Part shown: piece after piece, positions 29,650 to 42,352 of the stretch
How positions within the stretch are numbered: position 1 is the first letter of the stretch
How the letters are laid out: every line of letters begins with the position of its first letter
NCBI GenBank assembly: GCA_003993805.1
Contig: RSEF01000004.1
Coordinates: forward strand, 16,294,000-16,357,999
Direction of reading: 5' to 3'
Length of the DNA stretch: 64,000 nucleotides
From: Himantopus leucocephalus
Taxonomy: Eukaryota; Chordata; Aves; Charadriiformes; Recurvirostridae
The notes under the pieces: model-generated
Databases searched by the model: none
What the model was told of the DNA's origin: nothing
The model's input: only the letters and a program-made list of their open reading frames with translations
Position numbers and translations under genes: made by a program

Positions 29650-32316
29650 CTAAAACGACATTGAAAACCATTAACTTGAGTAGTCTGTTGCATGAGATCA
29701 GAATGAACATGGAGTGAGCGTTTCTGGAATGACGCAGCAGAGTTGCGCCAAGCTGTCTTGTTATTAGACATAAGAGCTCAGTAACTAACCTTACAACACC
29801 CTCTTTCACTGCTAGCTTGGGTACTAGTTACAGGACACACGGCCATATACATTTTGCCTTGTAAAATCTGTAAAAATGGTCTTTAAATGATGAACCACAA
29901 ATCTCTAACAACACTCTGGACCTATACTCTTTTCAAATGGCCTTGGGTTTATCACTACTATTATTATTCATGCCCGTTTTGCAAGCAGGAAGTGATTTTG
30001 TTACTGTGAAAATACATAAAACCAGCTGGTAATACTTTAGCAATTATATGATTTTTGATCATTACTTCAGCAACGGCTGCTACTCTTGACTGCATAACTG
30101 AAAGAAAACACATACGTACAGTACGTATAAAATGCTGTACTAAAAAAGATCACTAAGGTTACACAAAAAAAAAATAACAATCCTAGCACTTTCTAACTTC
30201 TTGAATTTTGATTTTGCAACTCTGAACAACATTCTTTAACACAGTTTAGATTTGCAGTTATTTTCCAGGTTTTTTAAAAAAATAATCCATTCTATGGTAT
30301 GTTATGGATACAGCCAGGGTTATAAGCAGGGCTTAGGGCTTTTAGATCCCTCGTAGACCTTTATCTAAGAGCAGTTACAAAGTGCAGCACTGCAGGTGGA
30401 TGAGAACCTACCAGCAAGATTGAGATGTATTTGCTGACAGCCAGAAATGATAAATCAGAAACCTTAAGCTGTAGCCCCAAAGAGCAACGGGATTCTCTAA
30501 GAAACCACCGTGTCTCTTTATTACTAATGTGATCACTTTTGCTCTGAACCGCTGTAGCCATCCTGCCTCTGCCTCATCCTGGTCTTCCACCCAGCCCCAT
30601 CTTCCCCCAGGCAGCCACGGTCTCCCGCTTGAGCTTTTCGTCCCGGGCTCAGCCCTACTTCCCTCCCTGCCATCCAGCTCCGTTCCGGCCAAGGACTCCT
30701 ACAAATGTGTCTTCCCCTGCGGTCCCAGAAGAGCCCTCCTACCCAACACGCACCTTGTGGGGAGATGTGGCCCTGTGGCTATTTAAAGTCTGCTTCTTGT
30801 TCCCTCCGTACGCAAAAGAGACCACCCTCTCGTTCCTGGTTTTCTAGCCAGATTTTCAGGCAGGATTTGTGTATGTTCAAAAACTCTCACTTGGAAAAGG
30901 AATCTTTAAATTGGCCACTACAAGGACTATCAGCATTAACACTGCTTTCCTTCAAGATTTGTCTCTCACTCCTCCGGCCCCCACTTCCCTGCGACCAGTT
31001 CACGGGCTGTAATGGGCTGTCACTGACACCAGACCTAAACACGACTGTATTGTCTGGGAGAGATCTTTGCTCTTAACATGTCTTCTGATTTGTCAGTGTG
31101 TGTATCAACCAGCTTCAGTATGACTAAAACTGAAAATTGCATCCTAAACACGATCTCTCCTTAATTAAGTCTTGCATTATACTTTGAAGATGAAACACAC
31201 GATGGAAAAAATGCTAAATAGTGTTACTGTCTGAACCTGTGATTAAGACAAATTGGGACTGAATGACGGCAGCCTCCATCAGCTAGTTGACGCATTAATA
31301 TATTTAGTAATTAAGACAGAGCTAGTGTGTCCTTGTCTGAAAGATACCGCTTCCCTCCTTGCATTCTTTCGGGCAGTTAATAAGTACAAAGTCTGTCCGA
31401 AATTAAGCAACGTAATGAAGCTATTTATGCCCCACAGCAACAGGGGAATCTGTGAGCACCCCTAGTGTTCTCCCGAGACCTCTCATTATGGCAGATCTTT
31501 GGATTTTACAGCTTGTATTGCTAACCCATCTACAGCCAGGTCCACAGGCAGATTTTATGCTGTAAATGTACAGAGTTAAATTGTATACACAGACCAACAT
31601 TCTCTGTAATAGCGCAACTTCATGCACACAGGGGAACAGAGATATAACAATTTCTAAACCAATACATTTACACTGGCAATAAAAATTACATAGTTTTTAT
31701 CAGGCCCAAAAGCTTGCTGGGATTTCTTTACAGATTTCTCTCCATTAAAATACCCATTCAGGGATGATGTAACACGGTACCAGGCTGGGATCAACAATAC
31801 TGCGGAGAGCGCTGACCTGTTCTGAAAACAGAGTAAGTAAAAAAAAGAAAAAAAAATTTCCTTTACAATTGGCCTTAAAAGCTACGGGTGAAGTATCAGC
31901 CCGAGCCCAGAGAACACCAAGGCTCTTACTGATTCCAGGGGGACCAGGACCTCCCCCCAGGAATTCGCAGGCACCTTTTCAGGCATTGATCAACACCTCG
32001 GTGGAATAGTTGCTGGATAGCGGATGGCCACAGTAAGTGTTCAGGTACTGAGGCACAGAACCACATTGCCCTTGAAGAGCTTTCCCTGACAGGCTGCAGA
32101 CAGCAGATGATGTATTTTGCCAGCTGACACTAGTCCGTGCTTAGGAGGAACGGCCTTAGCAGGAGATATATTTTGTAGGCAGACACTAGTCTGTGCTTCA
32201 GAGGAACAGCCTTTGCAGTAAAGATCTACTGGTGACCCGAAAGCCCCAGCCACAGTTCACACCAGAGGGGAAAGCGCTGAATACCTGCAAAATCTGCGGG
32301 GACTGTTGACACTTAC
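29650..32316 (-). other. PAK3: PAK3 intron (2667 bp)
   Basis: No exon was recognised. It contains a 17-bp palindrome at 30112-30128 (ATACGTAC, central A, GTACGTAT) and a moderately GC-rich patch at about 30545-30780 with no identified product. Confidence 0.85.
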
Positions 32317-32365
32317 CTCTTGTCCTGTGGCAATGTCGATTGCTGTATAAACAGTTCCTGACGCC
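32317..32365 (-). CDS. PAK3: PAK3 exon: glycine-rich loop, second half
   Basis: This 49-bp exon supplies the last base of a Gly codon and then ASGTVYTAIDIATGQE. With the previous exon it forms the nucleotide-binding loop GQGASGTVY. TAIDIATGQE is close to TALDIATGQE of human PAK3 and unlike TAMDVATGQE of PAK1. The acceptor is TTTCTAG and the donor GAG|GTAAGT, phase 0. Confidence 0.97.
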
Positions 32366-32600
32366 CTAGAAACAAAACAGCAGCAAAGAAATGAGAAGCG
32401 GTTTAGTCCGTAAGAGAGAAAGCAAGCCCAGATGGATCTCTGCTGCCTGTAGTGTTTATAAAACACCTTTGTTGATCCACTTCTTTGGCCAGCAGCGCAG
32501 AGCGCAGCAGCCCACCCGCCCCCTGCCACGCGGGGTATCCGAGAGAGAACTGTTGTCCAACATGAAGAAAAAGTGCTGGTGCAAATCTCAAATGTACATA

Positions 32601-32890
32601 CTAAATTATTTTAGTTCAAAACTTTTTTTTGGGGGGGGTGTGGGGGGGTGGGGTGCGTCTACAAAACTTGGAAACTAATATATGTGATTCTTTCTCCATT
32701 TTTCCTTCCTCCCCCGCCCTTTTTTTTGTGTGCGTTGTTTTTTTTTTTCNCTAAATTATTTTAGTTCAAAACTTTGGGGGGGGGATGTCTACAAAAACTG
32801 GAAACTAATATATGTGATTCTTTCTCTATTTTTCCTTTTTTTTTTTCCCTCCCCCTCCCTTTTTTTGTGTGTGTTGGGTTTTTTTTCCAG
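32601..32890. other. duplicated block around a single N (assembly join)
   Basis: The block starting CTAAATTATTTTAGTTCAAA at 32601 recurs at 32751, directly after the N at 32750. Both copies continue through a G run, GTCTACAAAA and CTGGAAACTAATATATGTGA or close variants, and into T- and C-rich tracts. They differ mainly in homopolymer length. This pattern fits two unmerged ends of the same sequence, where sequencing failed in long G and T runs. Confidence 0.8.
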
Positions 32891-33709
32891 TGAATGTAAC
32901 ATACAGTCTAGTTGCACCTTCTCAGACCTTTTATTTGGATCTATCTGCAAAAATTCAGGCATCACCACGCAGTCATTCTGAGAACCCTGAATAGATGTGA
33001 CAGCCCTTTGAGGGAAGGATCTAGCCACAGCTTTCTCCAGCATGCAAGGAAACTATTCTCCAGCCATCCTGCAAGGTCACAGCTAGAGCAGGTTAAGGCA
33101 CCTATAGTTTCACACACAAATGGAGAACTACTCAAAACAGAGGGTCCTCAGACAGCTGCTTTGTGTGTCAAGAGCCGTCAGCAGCTGCTTCTGTTAGGTG
33201 CACCATACACGTGAAGGACTCTTCATGGTGTCTGTGTTTTGCTCCTGCGGCAGGCACAGGTTGTGCTGTAGAATCACCAGAAATAACTGGTGTGCTCACC
33301 TACAGACTAGACAGCGTGGGGTTTTGTTTGCCATCTGCCTCTCGTTAAAAGAAGTTCTTCCCCCATAAAGATCTACAGGGCCAGAAAGGCCACGATCAAG
33401 AGGAAATCCCTTTGGGTTTAAAAGCAACTGTGGGCTCGTAAACCCTAATGGGGCTCCCTTCCGAGCTAAGTCACAGGTTTACACTGCCATCGTTTAAGAA
33501 GCCCACGTCTGCGTGGGCACTGAGGCCAGGGAGAGCCAGGGCAGGAATTCTGAGAAGCAGGAACATGCATTCGGCAAGTGTCCCACTGACTGAAAATGCC
33601 AAAATCAGTTTGCTCGTTTTTACATGATCCCCCGGCTTGTTTGTTTACCTGCAGGCTGAAATATTTCTGAAGCATTTTAATTCAACAGGCACCAGAGACT
33701 GTATGTCTG

Positions 33710-33805
33710 TGTTGAGAACAATGTTCTCATTGGGCACGCTATGTATTCTTTTAATATAAATGCAAATGCATTTTCCTATGACTAATTGTCAAGATTAATC
33801 CAATT
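33710..33805. promoter_or_regulatory. candidate intronic enhancer (POU, SOX, bicoid-type sites)
   Basis: In under 100 bp there is a 17-bp palindrome TGAGAACAATGTTCTCA (33713-33729) containing the SOX-like AACAATG, a POU octamer ATGCAAAT (33760-33767), a homeodomain core TAATTG (33783-33788) and GATTAATCC (33793-33801), an OTX/CRX-type site. The block is AT-rich and non-repetitive and lies inside a brain-expressed gene. Function is inferred from motif clustering only. Confidence 0.3.
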
Positions 33806-36295
33806 TGTTTTCATAAAAAGCCAACACCATTTATTCAGACTTGCTAACACTGTGCTGTACCTCCTGAGCAAAGTCCTGCCAGGGTTTATTTAAAAGCAGC
33901 TATTTAAATTAGGATGCTTTTGGTACGCTCTAGGCCATCTGTGAGGAGTTTAGATAAAGGTGAGTAATTTAAGTAAAGCTGTGAATTAATTGCAGGGGCT
34001 TTGCAATTCCGCATTATGAACTTTTACTTCTAAGCAACTATAATGTCTGATCTGTATCTAACTTTTAAATTCTGTAGTATCTTGGTTTTAATGCAGTTAG
34101 GCAAGTACCAGGGCCCACAATTAGATCTGTGTCACTGTGATGCAGTGCAGTACAAGTTGAAAAAAAACCAACCTGAACCCAGGCTGCTCATGGCTCCATA
34201 CCGATTTGTCTTTCTAGCAAGAGCTAACACTGCCTGAGCAAACACAGCCTCTTTATCAAGCACTAGCTAACTAAGTTTCCTCCGGTGTCAGCAGCATTTT
34301 CAGTCAACTGGAGACAGATGACAACCAGGGAGTCAGCACTGAAGCTGATCTGTTCTTCGGCACAGGCCTGCTGACTACCGTTCACTGCAAAGTGGCTGTA
34401 AAACCATCACACTGTTTATTAACTCACCAGCTGTACGAAGCCATAAAGTGCTACGTGCCGGTCAAGTTGCTTTTCCTTATGTAAGGGGATGCTCTCTACC
34501 TGCAGTTCTCTGAGCAGCCACGTCTCTTGCTGCCTTACAGTGCTCTCATTAGCAGCTACTAAAAAACTATTCACTTCCAACACCACTAGTGCCTTTGGCA
34601 TAACTGCACCCAACTCACTGCAAAGGCGGGCAGCTCGGGAACCGGCACCTGCGTCAACGGAGCACATCTGCCCCATCCGAGGCAGTGTGTCTCAGCCCAG
34701 CCCTGCTGCAGACAGGCTAACCCCAGCCATGCAGCAGTCCGCTTCCTCCTGATCATCCTCTTTGATTACCTTCGTGATGTTTTTTTTTTTTCTTTAGGAT
34801 CTTTCCCCATCACTGCAAATTGACCTGCGGCATTACAGTCACGAGCTGGTTATGGCAGCACACTCGCTGCTCTGTAAGAAGGGCATGCAATCTTCAGGCT
34901 CTACTAAAAGCTGGAGGAAATCAATTTAGATACCCTTTTAGGCCAGGTATTAGCCACTTGTCTTTCCACCCGTTCTTGAGACACCTTTGTACAAGCTCAC
35001 TCCTAGGACCATCAAAATAAAAGACTGAGGGTGATGGTCATATTCTCACGGTGACAGCAATAATCTGCTTCACACACATGTTCATTCTGACTCTCACTTC
35101 TTCAGTTGACACATCTTTTGAGAGACTGGCACAGCTCTAAGTGTCCACTGACATTTTACAAATGACAACAAGAACCAAAGCTTCGAGGAGAAAGCAAGCT
35201 GGAATCTGAGAAAGGGGTTTTATACAACGAAGGGAGCAGAAACACCTTCCCACAAGTGCCCTCCCAAACAAGATACATCTACGCTAAAGCCTGCCAGAGA
35301 AAAAGCATGAGTGTGTCTGGCTTTCTGCAGTATATAGCAGTTCTAGGTCAGCAACATGCTACCCTGAGTTCAAACCTCATAAGCAGTTAAGGCAGAAACA
35401 TATCTTCCGATGTCAGTAAACAGCTCCTGTCATGCACTGACAGCAGCGTGATCCTGGTGTTACAAAAAATGGTGCCAGCCCTCCTGGGATTACAACACAG
35501 CCAAGCAAACTTTGACCGAGCAGGGAGCCTGTCCATATTTAAAATGCCAGTCAGATGCCGAATTTTGATGTAATTTCTTTTGTTCTTGCCTCCTCCCATA
35601 GGAAATATTTCAAATCAACCCTATTCACAGCAAGCAAAGTTGAGTTTCAAAAGGGAATAGCTTGGCTGATTATTTTCAGTAAAATCCTAAAACCTGCAGG
35701 ATCCTCGAGTGGTCTGCCATCAGGCAGGTGATGCATTTTCTCATCACGGACTTTGTCCATTGACACTGTTTATTACTGATTTTTTTTTTAACCACCTCTG
35801 CTAGAAAACAGAGCTTATTATTTATTCTCTGGTTTCAGTTTCTAAACTATGTGGCTATAATCCTGACCACTGAATATTTTTTAAGCAAAATATTCGAAAG
35901 AAATGTTACTGAGAATTGTTATTTATCTGACAACTATCAGGCGCTAAGTTGCTCTTTTAGGCAATAAAGTTTCTTCTCCTTTCTTTAGCATGCCCATGTT
36001 ACTTTGACGCATACAAAAATGATCTCTCCTAAGAAAAGAAGCTAACAGTTGCCACACACTTCAGGGACAGTAGATCTTCCAGGTCCTGTTCCTTGCTGCA
36101 GACAAGACATTGCCAGCAGCAATTTGTCTTTGATGATGCCTTCTGATCCCACTTATAAATTCTGATCAGGACTGACTGAAGGAGAATCTAAATCCAGTGT
36201 CTGAACGCACTTGGAGCTTTCCCAACTCCACGCTTGGTATTACACCAGCCAATACCCAGCCCATGTTTTTGTATAAGTAACTGTGATTGGACTTA

Positions 36296-36385
<90 letters not shown>

Positions 36386-37080
36386 TCACTTAAAAATGGA
36401 GATAGCACCTTCCAGCAGATCAGAAATGAAGCCCCACTGTCTGGGGTTGCGAGCCGTTTGTAGTCAGTTGGGTAACAACAACACAGGCGGCTCCGTAGCG
36501 CAGATGGCCTCCACGAAGACTGATTTTCTACAGCCCTTTGGAGAGTTACCTTGACAGGAAACTAAAAACCCAGAGAAACATTCACAGGAGACAGATATCA
36601 GAAAAGAAGCACCACCAATGCAAGCGTTTGCCGTCTATAAACATTAACGAGAGCTGGAACAACAGAGCCTTTATTTTCTTAGGAATAAATACTCTGTGTG
36701 ATTCAACAGAAGGTTGAATACTTCTGAAGATTAAATGCACCTTGGGTTCTGGAATCAATTTTTATGAACAGGTGCCATTTTCAGAACAGGAAGAATATTG
36801 CAAAGTGTTTCCAGGAGGGGATCTGCTCAACCTTTCAGCAGTTTGCCAAAAGAATACCTCAATTTTTTTTTTAAAGAGCAGCATCTCATGTTAGAATCGG
36901 TAATTATGGGGCTTTAAGAACTGTGATCCTCACAATTTATCGCCAGGCTAAGTTCTGAAGAAGACCTGGTTTGTGCCATTTTAAGAACACCACTGCTTGT
37001 CTTCAACCTGACTCAGATCAGTAACCAGCGTTTGACTCGCAGCCTCAACACTGCGCACATGCTGATCTTCACAAATAAGC

Positions 37081-37380
37081 ACCGCCGCGACGGATAACAA
37101 GACCGGCAATATTCCTTCAGGCGCTAGTGTTACACAGACAGCTGCACAAATGAGATGCTGATAATTTCATGAGTAGAGGCGATGCGGTTTGGAAGCCAGG
37201 TTCAGGCCAGACGGGGTGCTGCCGCCTCCCGGCAGCTCTGCGCTGCAGCCACGGGAAGGCAGGGCTGGCCCGGCTGGCACAGCGCTGGGACAGTCCGCCT
37301 CCATCAGCCATTGGGGACCTCACGTGCCACTGAAAGCTAACGTTAAAGCACGCACTGCTTGATGGCTTCTTGCCCACTCG
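37081..37380. promoter_or_regulatory. short CpG-rich cluster 1
   Basis: By-eye count: about 20 CpG in 300 bp, in sequence that is clearly GC-rich against AT-rich surroundings. This gives an observed/expected ratio around 0.8, above the usual CpG-island limit, although the stretch is short. It could be an alternative promoter, a regulatory element, or a GC-rich repeat. Confidence 0.4.
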
Positions 37381-37769
37381 GAGGTGTAGGCAGTCTGAAC
37401 GGGAAGGAAAGCAAGCTGTAATTAGGATACTGTGTTTGTGTCAAATGAAAGAGCCAAAATCTGAGAAACTCAAACAAATCTGAAGGAATAATTAAAAAAA
37501 ACCAATATTGTTTTTTCTGGTCCGGCAGTTTCCCAGATAAATATAAACAATGAAGCCTAAGGTGATGGCTCAATACAAATTACTTATAAAGATTTAACTT
37601 GGAATGTACATCACTGAAATTCTTTAAGAAGATTAGTTCAGGAGGAAAGACTTCCAATGTTTCGCACCATATTTTGTTTGACTGATCTGGCAATATTCCT
37701 CTATCACAAATACAAACACATAGTTATTTGTTCACCTGTGCATCCAAAACAAAACTAGGTGATGCGCCA

Positions 37770-38100
37770 TTCACCAGAAGTAGTAACAAACGCCCCTCTC
37801 CCCTGTCGAGGCCGTTTCTCTGGAGCAGAGGGCTTTAGCATCCCAACGGGCATCTGACCGGACGCCTAGCCAGGAATCCTGCCTGCCAGCACGGCAAGAC
37901 GACGGGGCATCAACACCATCTGGTGCACTCCCTGCTAAAACAATTTTGCTGGCCTTGGCAAGATCGCTAATGGGAGCTGCAGGAGAAGAGGTTTCCTTCG
38001 CCCGGCCGTACTCACTCCCCTCACCCGGCACTCCGGGAACGGCAGCCAGCGCTGATGGCCCCGTGAGCGCCTCCCTGATGGCTGAGAGTGCCGACACAGT
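37770..38100. promoter_or_regulatory. short CpG-rich cluster 2
   Basis: By-eye count: about 20 CpG in 330 bp. A minus-strand open frame of 108 codons (38097 to 37771), Ala/Ser/Gly-rich and in the PAK3 sense direction, spans it. I do not recognise the product. It could be an alternative first exon with its promoter, or the frame may be open simply because GC-rich DNA has few stops. Confidence 0.4.
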
Positions 38101-40574
38101 CTAAAGTTGCCTGAAGTGGTCCTGCCCTGCTGTGCCAGCCTGCAAGAGTTAGAGTAACTGGACCGTCTGGAGTCCAAGCCAAGGACATAACGGTTTCAGG
38201 ACCTGGTTAACTTTTCAGTTTCATCCCACTGAAGTGTATGACGTAAGACGAAGCTCTCATTCTGCTTCTCTGTAGTGGGTCTCCACTACAAAGTGACCCT
38301 TCAGTCAAGAATACGACCAGAGGACTCTGGGAGCCCCTTTTAACTGAGTGGAAGAAGGGATGTGAGATGAGAAAGCACACCCTCCCGCTCACACTGCTGA
38401 GCTTAACCATCCCCCAGGCAGGGATCCCCGTGAGACTCTGCAGTACTAACCAAACACCGCCCTCATCCTCTGCTGGGCTGGACAACAGGAAAAACACTGC
38501 GCTGTCGGTGTCTGGCCAGGTGCTATTTTCAGCTAGTTAATGGAACTGTGTATCTATCAGATGTCTAACAGATACCAGAAGTTCATGGAAGTTCACGTTA
38601 GAAAAGAATAAAGAAAAATACTGCAGAACAAATATTTTTAAAAAGAAATTTTCCAAATTTTCCACTCATTTTGCAGTTCAGATTTGTGGAGTTTTTCCTC
38701 AAAACTTGAGTAGCTGCATTCACAAGTTATTTGTTTGTGGCTGGTTTCCTGTGCTTAAGCCAATGCACATCAAATATGACAGCACTGAAGTCAACAAAGT
38801 GACTGATACGGGGCTCCAGTTCAGAGAAGCACTCCCTACTCTGGAGAAACCATAAACATATCAGCTATTTTGATGTCTTTAAGCATTTTCCTTGGTCCTA
38901 AATTAAGTGGATACGAAAGCAGAATCGGGCCGCTTCTGTTTTTTAATTACAGTGGAACATATTCATGATTTCATTACAGACAGAATTTTGTTTGATCTTA
39001 TCTCAATATTACAGGCTTTACTCCCTAGTAAAACTTGTAATGAAAGTGGCTCTAAAAAACCCCAAGTTATTTCAAGCAGGAAAGAATTACGAAAGCAATT
39101 TAAGATAAAAGAGGGCTGGGGACATCTTCCTAAAAGTAGCATAAAGTAGGCAAGGTAGAGAAGTCATATGAGTTAAAACAAAACAAAACAGAAAAACCAA
39201 CCACCACACGTGCTTAAATATAATTAGCCCAGAACTACAACAAAAAAAGCATCACCCCCATTTTCTGATAGCTTCATGAAAGCACAAAATCATTTTCATT
39301 GCCCACATCACAATTTGCCCAAGGCAGACCTCCAGACCTTGCTCACTTGGTATCAAATTCTTAAGAAAGAAAAAGCATGAAAGCATGTAATATTTCAAAG
39401 ATCTAACCCACAATAACTCAAGGGCTCAGTCCTAATCTGGCATACACAGATGCTTGAATAAGCGATATGCATACTTACACTCATGTGTGCAGGGTACCTG
39501 CAGATCTCATGGTGGATGCTTACCTCAAACATTTAGCCGCAGCTGAAGAAGCTGTAATTCCTCCCCTTCATAAGCTGACATACCTGCACCTAACCATCTG
39601 CTCTGGAATTTATTCCGTGGAGCCCTCAGCTAAAGCTACTGAACTTATCCCTCGGATACTCCCTAATAGCACTGAGATTCAGTTCTTTTTAGTCTTGTCA
39701 ACCTGCTAAAGGTGCAGAAAACTCTGCACAAGGAGCTGCAATCGCACAGCTAAGGAAGGCTTCAGCCTCCGCAGTCACACCACCATCAGTGGCAGGGCAG
39801 GTATGATAAAAAGGTTGGTACAGCACAAGAACGGGCATTGACATCCACTGCGAAGAAGCCACAGCCAGACTGCACCCCTTGACAAGCAGCTGCCCCCATT
39901 AAAGACAGAACGTTACTGGCTTTGAGATCAAACAGGAGGTGCAGATCAATTCATTTTTTGTCCTAACGGTTAATGGTAGACACGGGGTAAACTGGGCTAT
40001 GTTACGAACCCAACAATTTATTATCTGAGAACGCAGCACTGGCAGCTACTACGTGCAAGAAGCAGATTAAATTGGTTGTACTGCAGAATCACGAAGGGCT
40101 TGAGAGTATGATCTGTGCAGGGGTTTGGGGCCAACGGTTCGGATTCTAATGGTATTAACGTGCTGGGAATTAGCTATGACAGAGCGCCGTGTATCTGAGG
40201 AATATACACTGGATGTGCTGGAGGACGGCTCCTGAGAAATGCTTGCAGTGCAGTTTTAGCTGATCATGCCACATAGATGCGTCTCTCTAATACATCTTTA
40301 TAAGCATAAAGCTAAGAAATAAATTAAGGGTTATTATAAAAGTTTTTTTATTCTTTTGGGGCACGCTGAAAACACCTCTTCCTCTCTATCCATGGTGTCA
40401 ATTGGTGTTCCCTCAAAGGCATTCTTTCTGGCAAAACCATAGAATTCTTATAAAAACAAACTCTGATATATTAGTAGAAGTAGTAGTAGTAACAACAATC
40501 AAAAATGACACCAAAAGAGATTCTGAGGTGAAAGCTCCTTGAGGCTGAAGGAATCAGCTTAGTACTGTAGTTGT

Positions 40575-40680
40575 CCACTGGTAAAAAACAACCTCAAAAA
40601 CCAAACAAACCAAAAAAAAAACCAAACACCACAAAAAAAACCCCAAAAAACCCCACCTCACACCAACAAAAACCCAACAG
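40575..40680. repeat. A/C-rich simple sequence
   Basis: Runs of A broken by CC and CAAAC units on the plus strand, so G/T-rich in the PAK3 transcript. A low-complexity sequence type common in bird introns. Confidence 0.75.
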
Positions 40681-41077
40681 ACTTCTGTAAAGTATTTTGG
40701 CTCCAGCGACTGGTGAGAATGCAGGAGTCTAAAGAGAATTTAGGAACCCAAATACTCTGTTCAATTTGGCCATCAGCACACAGGAGTTCACTAGGTCATT
40801 CACGCGCTCACAGCCTTCTGCTCAACCAGAAACAATCTCTGCTTTTGCCTTTAGCGTAAAAGGGAGCTCAGGCAAATCCAGCCCAGCCACGGCTGCCCTC
40901 AGGGGCAGAAGGAATACCCAGAGTGCTCTCTCGCTTCCTCTAAGCACAGTAACAGTTTGTGCAGAGAGTCGTAAGTGACTCTGTGAAACTAAACTGAGGA
41001 TGAACATTTGGTACATATAATCCCGAGACGTGCATACAGTACACCACTTTATCAGACAAGGAATACAGAATACGTAC

Positions 41078-41240
41078 TCAGTTTCTCGAGGATCTCCTCA
41101 TCTGTCATCTTGGATTTTTTTCGCTGCCGGTCTGTGTTTCTGTACAAAGTGTTTGTGTTTGAATTTTCAGGTTGGGGAGTGGTGGCTTCTTTAGCTGGTG
41201 CTGGTGCAGCGGCAGGTTCAATTACAGAGCGTGTGTAGAT
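41078..41240 (-). CDS. PAK3: PAK3 exon: linker before the kinase domain
   Basis: This 163-bp exon encodes [20 protein letters not shown], then [20 protein letters not shown], then [14 protein letters not shown] and one base of an Arg codon. The Ala/Pro-rich middle differs from mammals, while the flanks are conserved. [17 protein letters not shown] is the PAK3 form. The acceptor is CTTGTCACAG and the donor CTGA|GTACGT. The exon end needs the GTACGT donor for the frame to continue into SIVSVGD. Confidence 0.97.
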
Positions 41241-42220
41241 CTGTGACAAGAAATTATTTTGTGTCAGAAAGGTGGCTGGCAGAGATGCCCCTGAGATCAT
41301 ATTTCAAATGCAAACCCGTAGGAAGATGTTGTCTGTCACATCCAGGACTCTTTAAAATGTTTGGTTTTGCTGTCCACTTCTCAAACTGAACAGGCAAAAA
41401 TGGAAGGTTAGTTTTACAGAAGTTCATGGCCAGTTCCAGTTTCAATTTTCATTGATTTTCTGAAAGACAACTGAAATAATGAATTTACTTTCTTTAAGGA
41501 TACAGGAATAGATCTGTCCAGGGCCCCAGAGCCTTGTTCCTTGATACTCACGTCTTTTCATGGGTAACAAAATGAGTCTTCAGTTGGTACGCGTCTGAAT
41601 AGAAGCAGGGAGCATTTCCCTTTTCTGATCATAACTGTTGAACTGACTTCTCGTCAGTATTTCAAGCTTTAGGGAGTGACCATTAGGAACTGCGTGCCAG
41701 TTCTTCAGAGACCGACCTTCTCTTTACAATGCATAGCTGCGTAGGATTCTTCTCACCAAACTTCAGTCATGTAAAAGTTAAGGGTGTAGTCTAAGCTGTT
41801 CATTTAGCTACTTCGATAGTCTGTGCAGAGGGGACAGGTACCCCCAGGGGACAGCTTCTCCTATGTAACCCGCAAGGGTGTGAGCTGCGTCTGGTGACTG
41901 CTCTCTCCACTGATGACAGAGTGCCTACACACAGATATTTTGGACAAAGCTGCTCACTTTTACACCAGCAGCATTAAAAGACACAATGCTACCTCTTACC
42001 TGACACTATGATAAATTCACAGACCCTGTCAGAATCACGGGAAACTCAAGACTAAATGTGAAAGTTCAAAACAGATTTTCCTGGTGTCAGTAGCTTGGGT
42101 GAAGCATTGTGTCACGGTAGGACTCCAGGCCTCAGAGTCTTCATCTGCAAGCGCTGTCTGATCAGAAACATCCAGCTCTGAATTACAGCAAACCCAGTGC
42201 TAACCAAAGCTGGGACTTAC
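41241..42220 (-). other. PAK3: PAK3 intron (980 bp)
   Basis: Starts GTAAGT and ends CTTGTCACAG in the sense direction. Nothing further was recognised. Confidence 0.93.
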
Positions 42221-42352
42221 TGATTTTGTATGTTCAGGCCGTGGTGCAATAACAGGTGGAGGTTCATTGTCATCTTCCTCCTCTTCATCATCTTCATCCT
42301 CTTCTTCAGAAACAGAGGGAGCTAGCGGGGGTTCCGACGCTGTTTTTGTGCT
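42221..42352 (-). CDS. PAK3: PAK3 exon: acidic stretch and PIX-binding motif
   Basis: This 132-bp exon encodes exactly 44 residues, phase 0 to phase 0. It begins [20 protein letters not shown], continues as an acidic run, and ends [17 protein letters not shown]. The PPPVIAPRP segment is the atypical proline-rich motif that binds the PIX (ARHGEF6/7) exchange factors in group I PAKs. The acidic run is coded by GAA/GAT/GAG/GAC repeats and its length varies between species. The acceptor is TGTCTGCAG and the donor TCA|GTAAGT. Confidence 0.97.

Noticed and set aside
33713..33729. Steroid-receptor (GRE/ARE) element at the palindrome with AGAACA and TGTTCT halves
   Set aside because: The half-sites are separated by one base, while receptor dimers need three.
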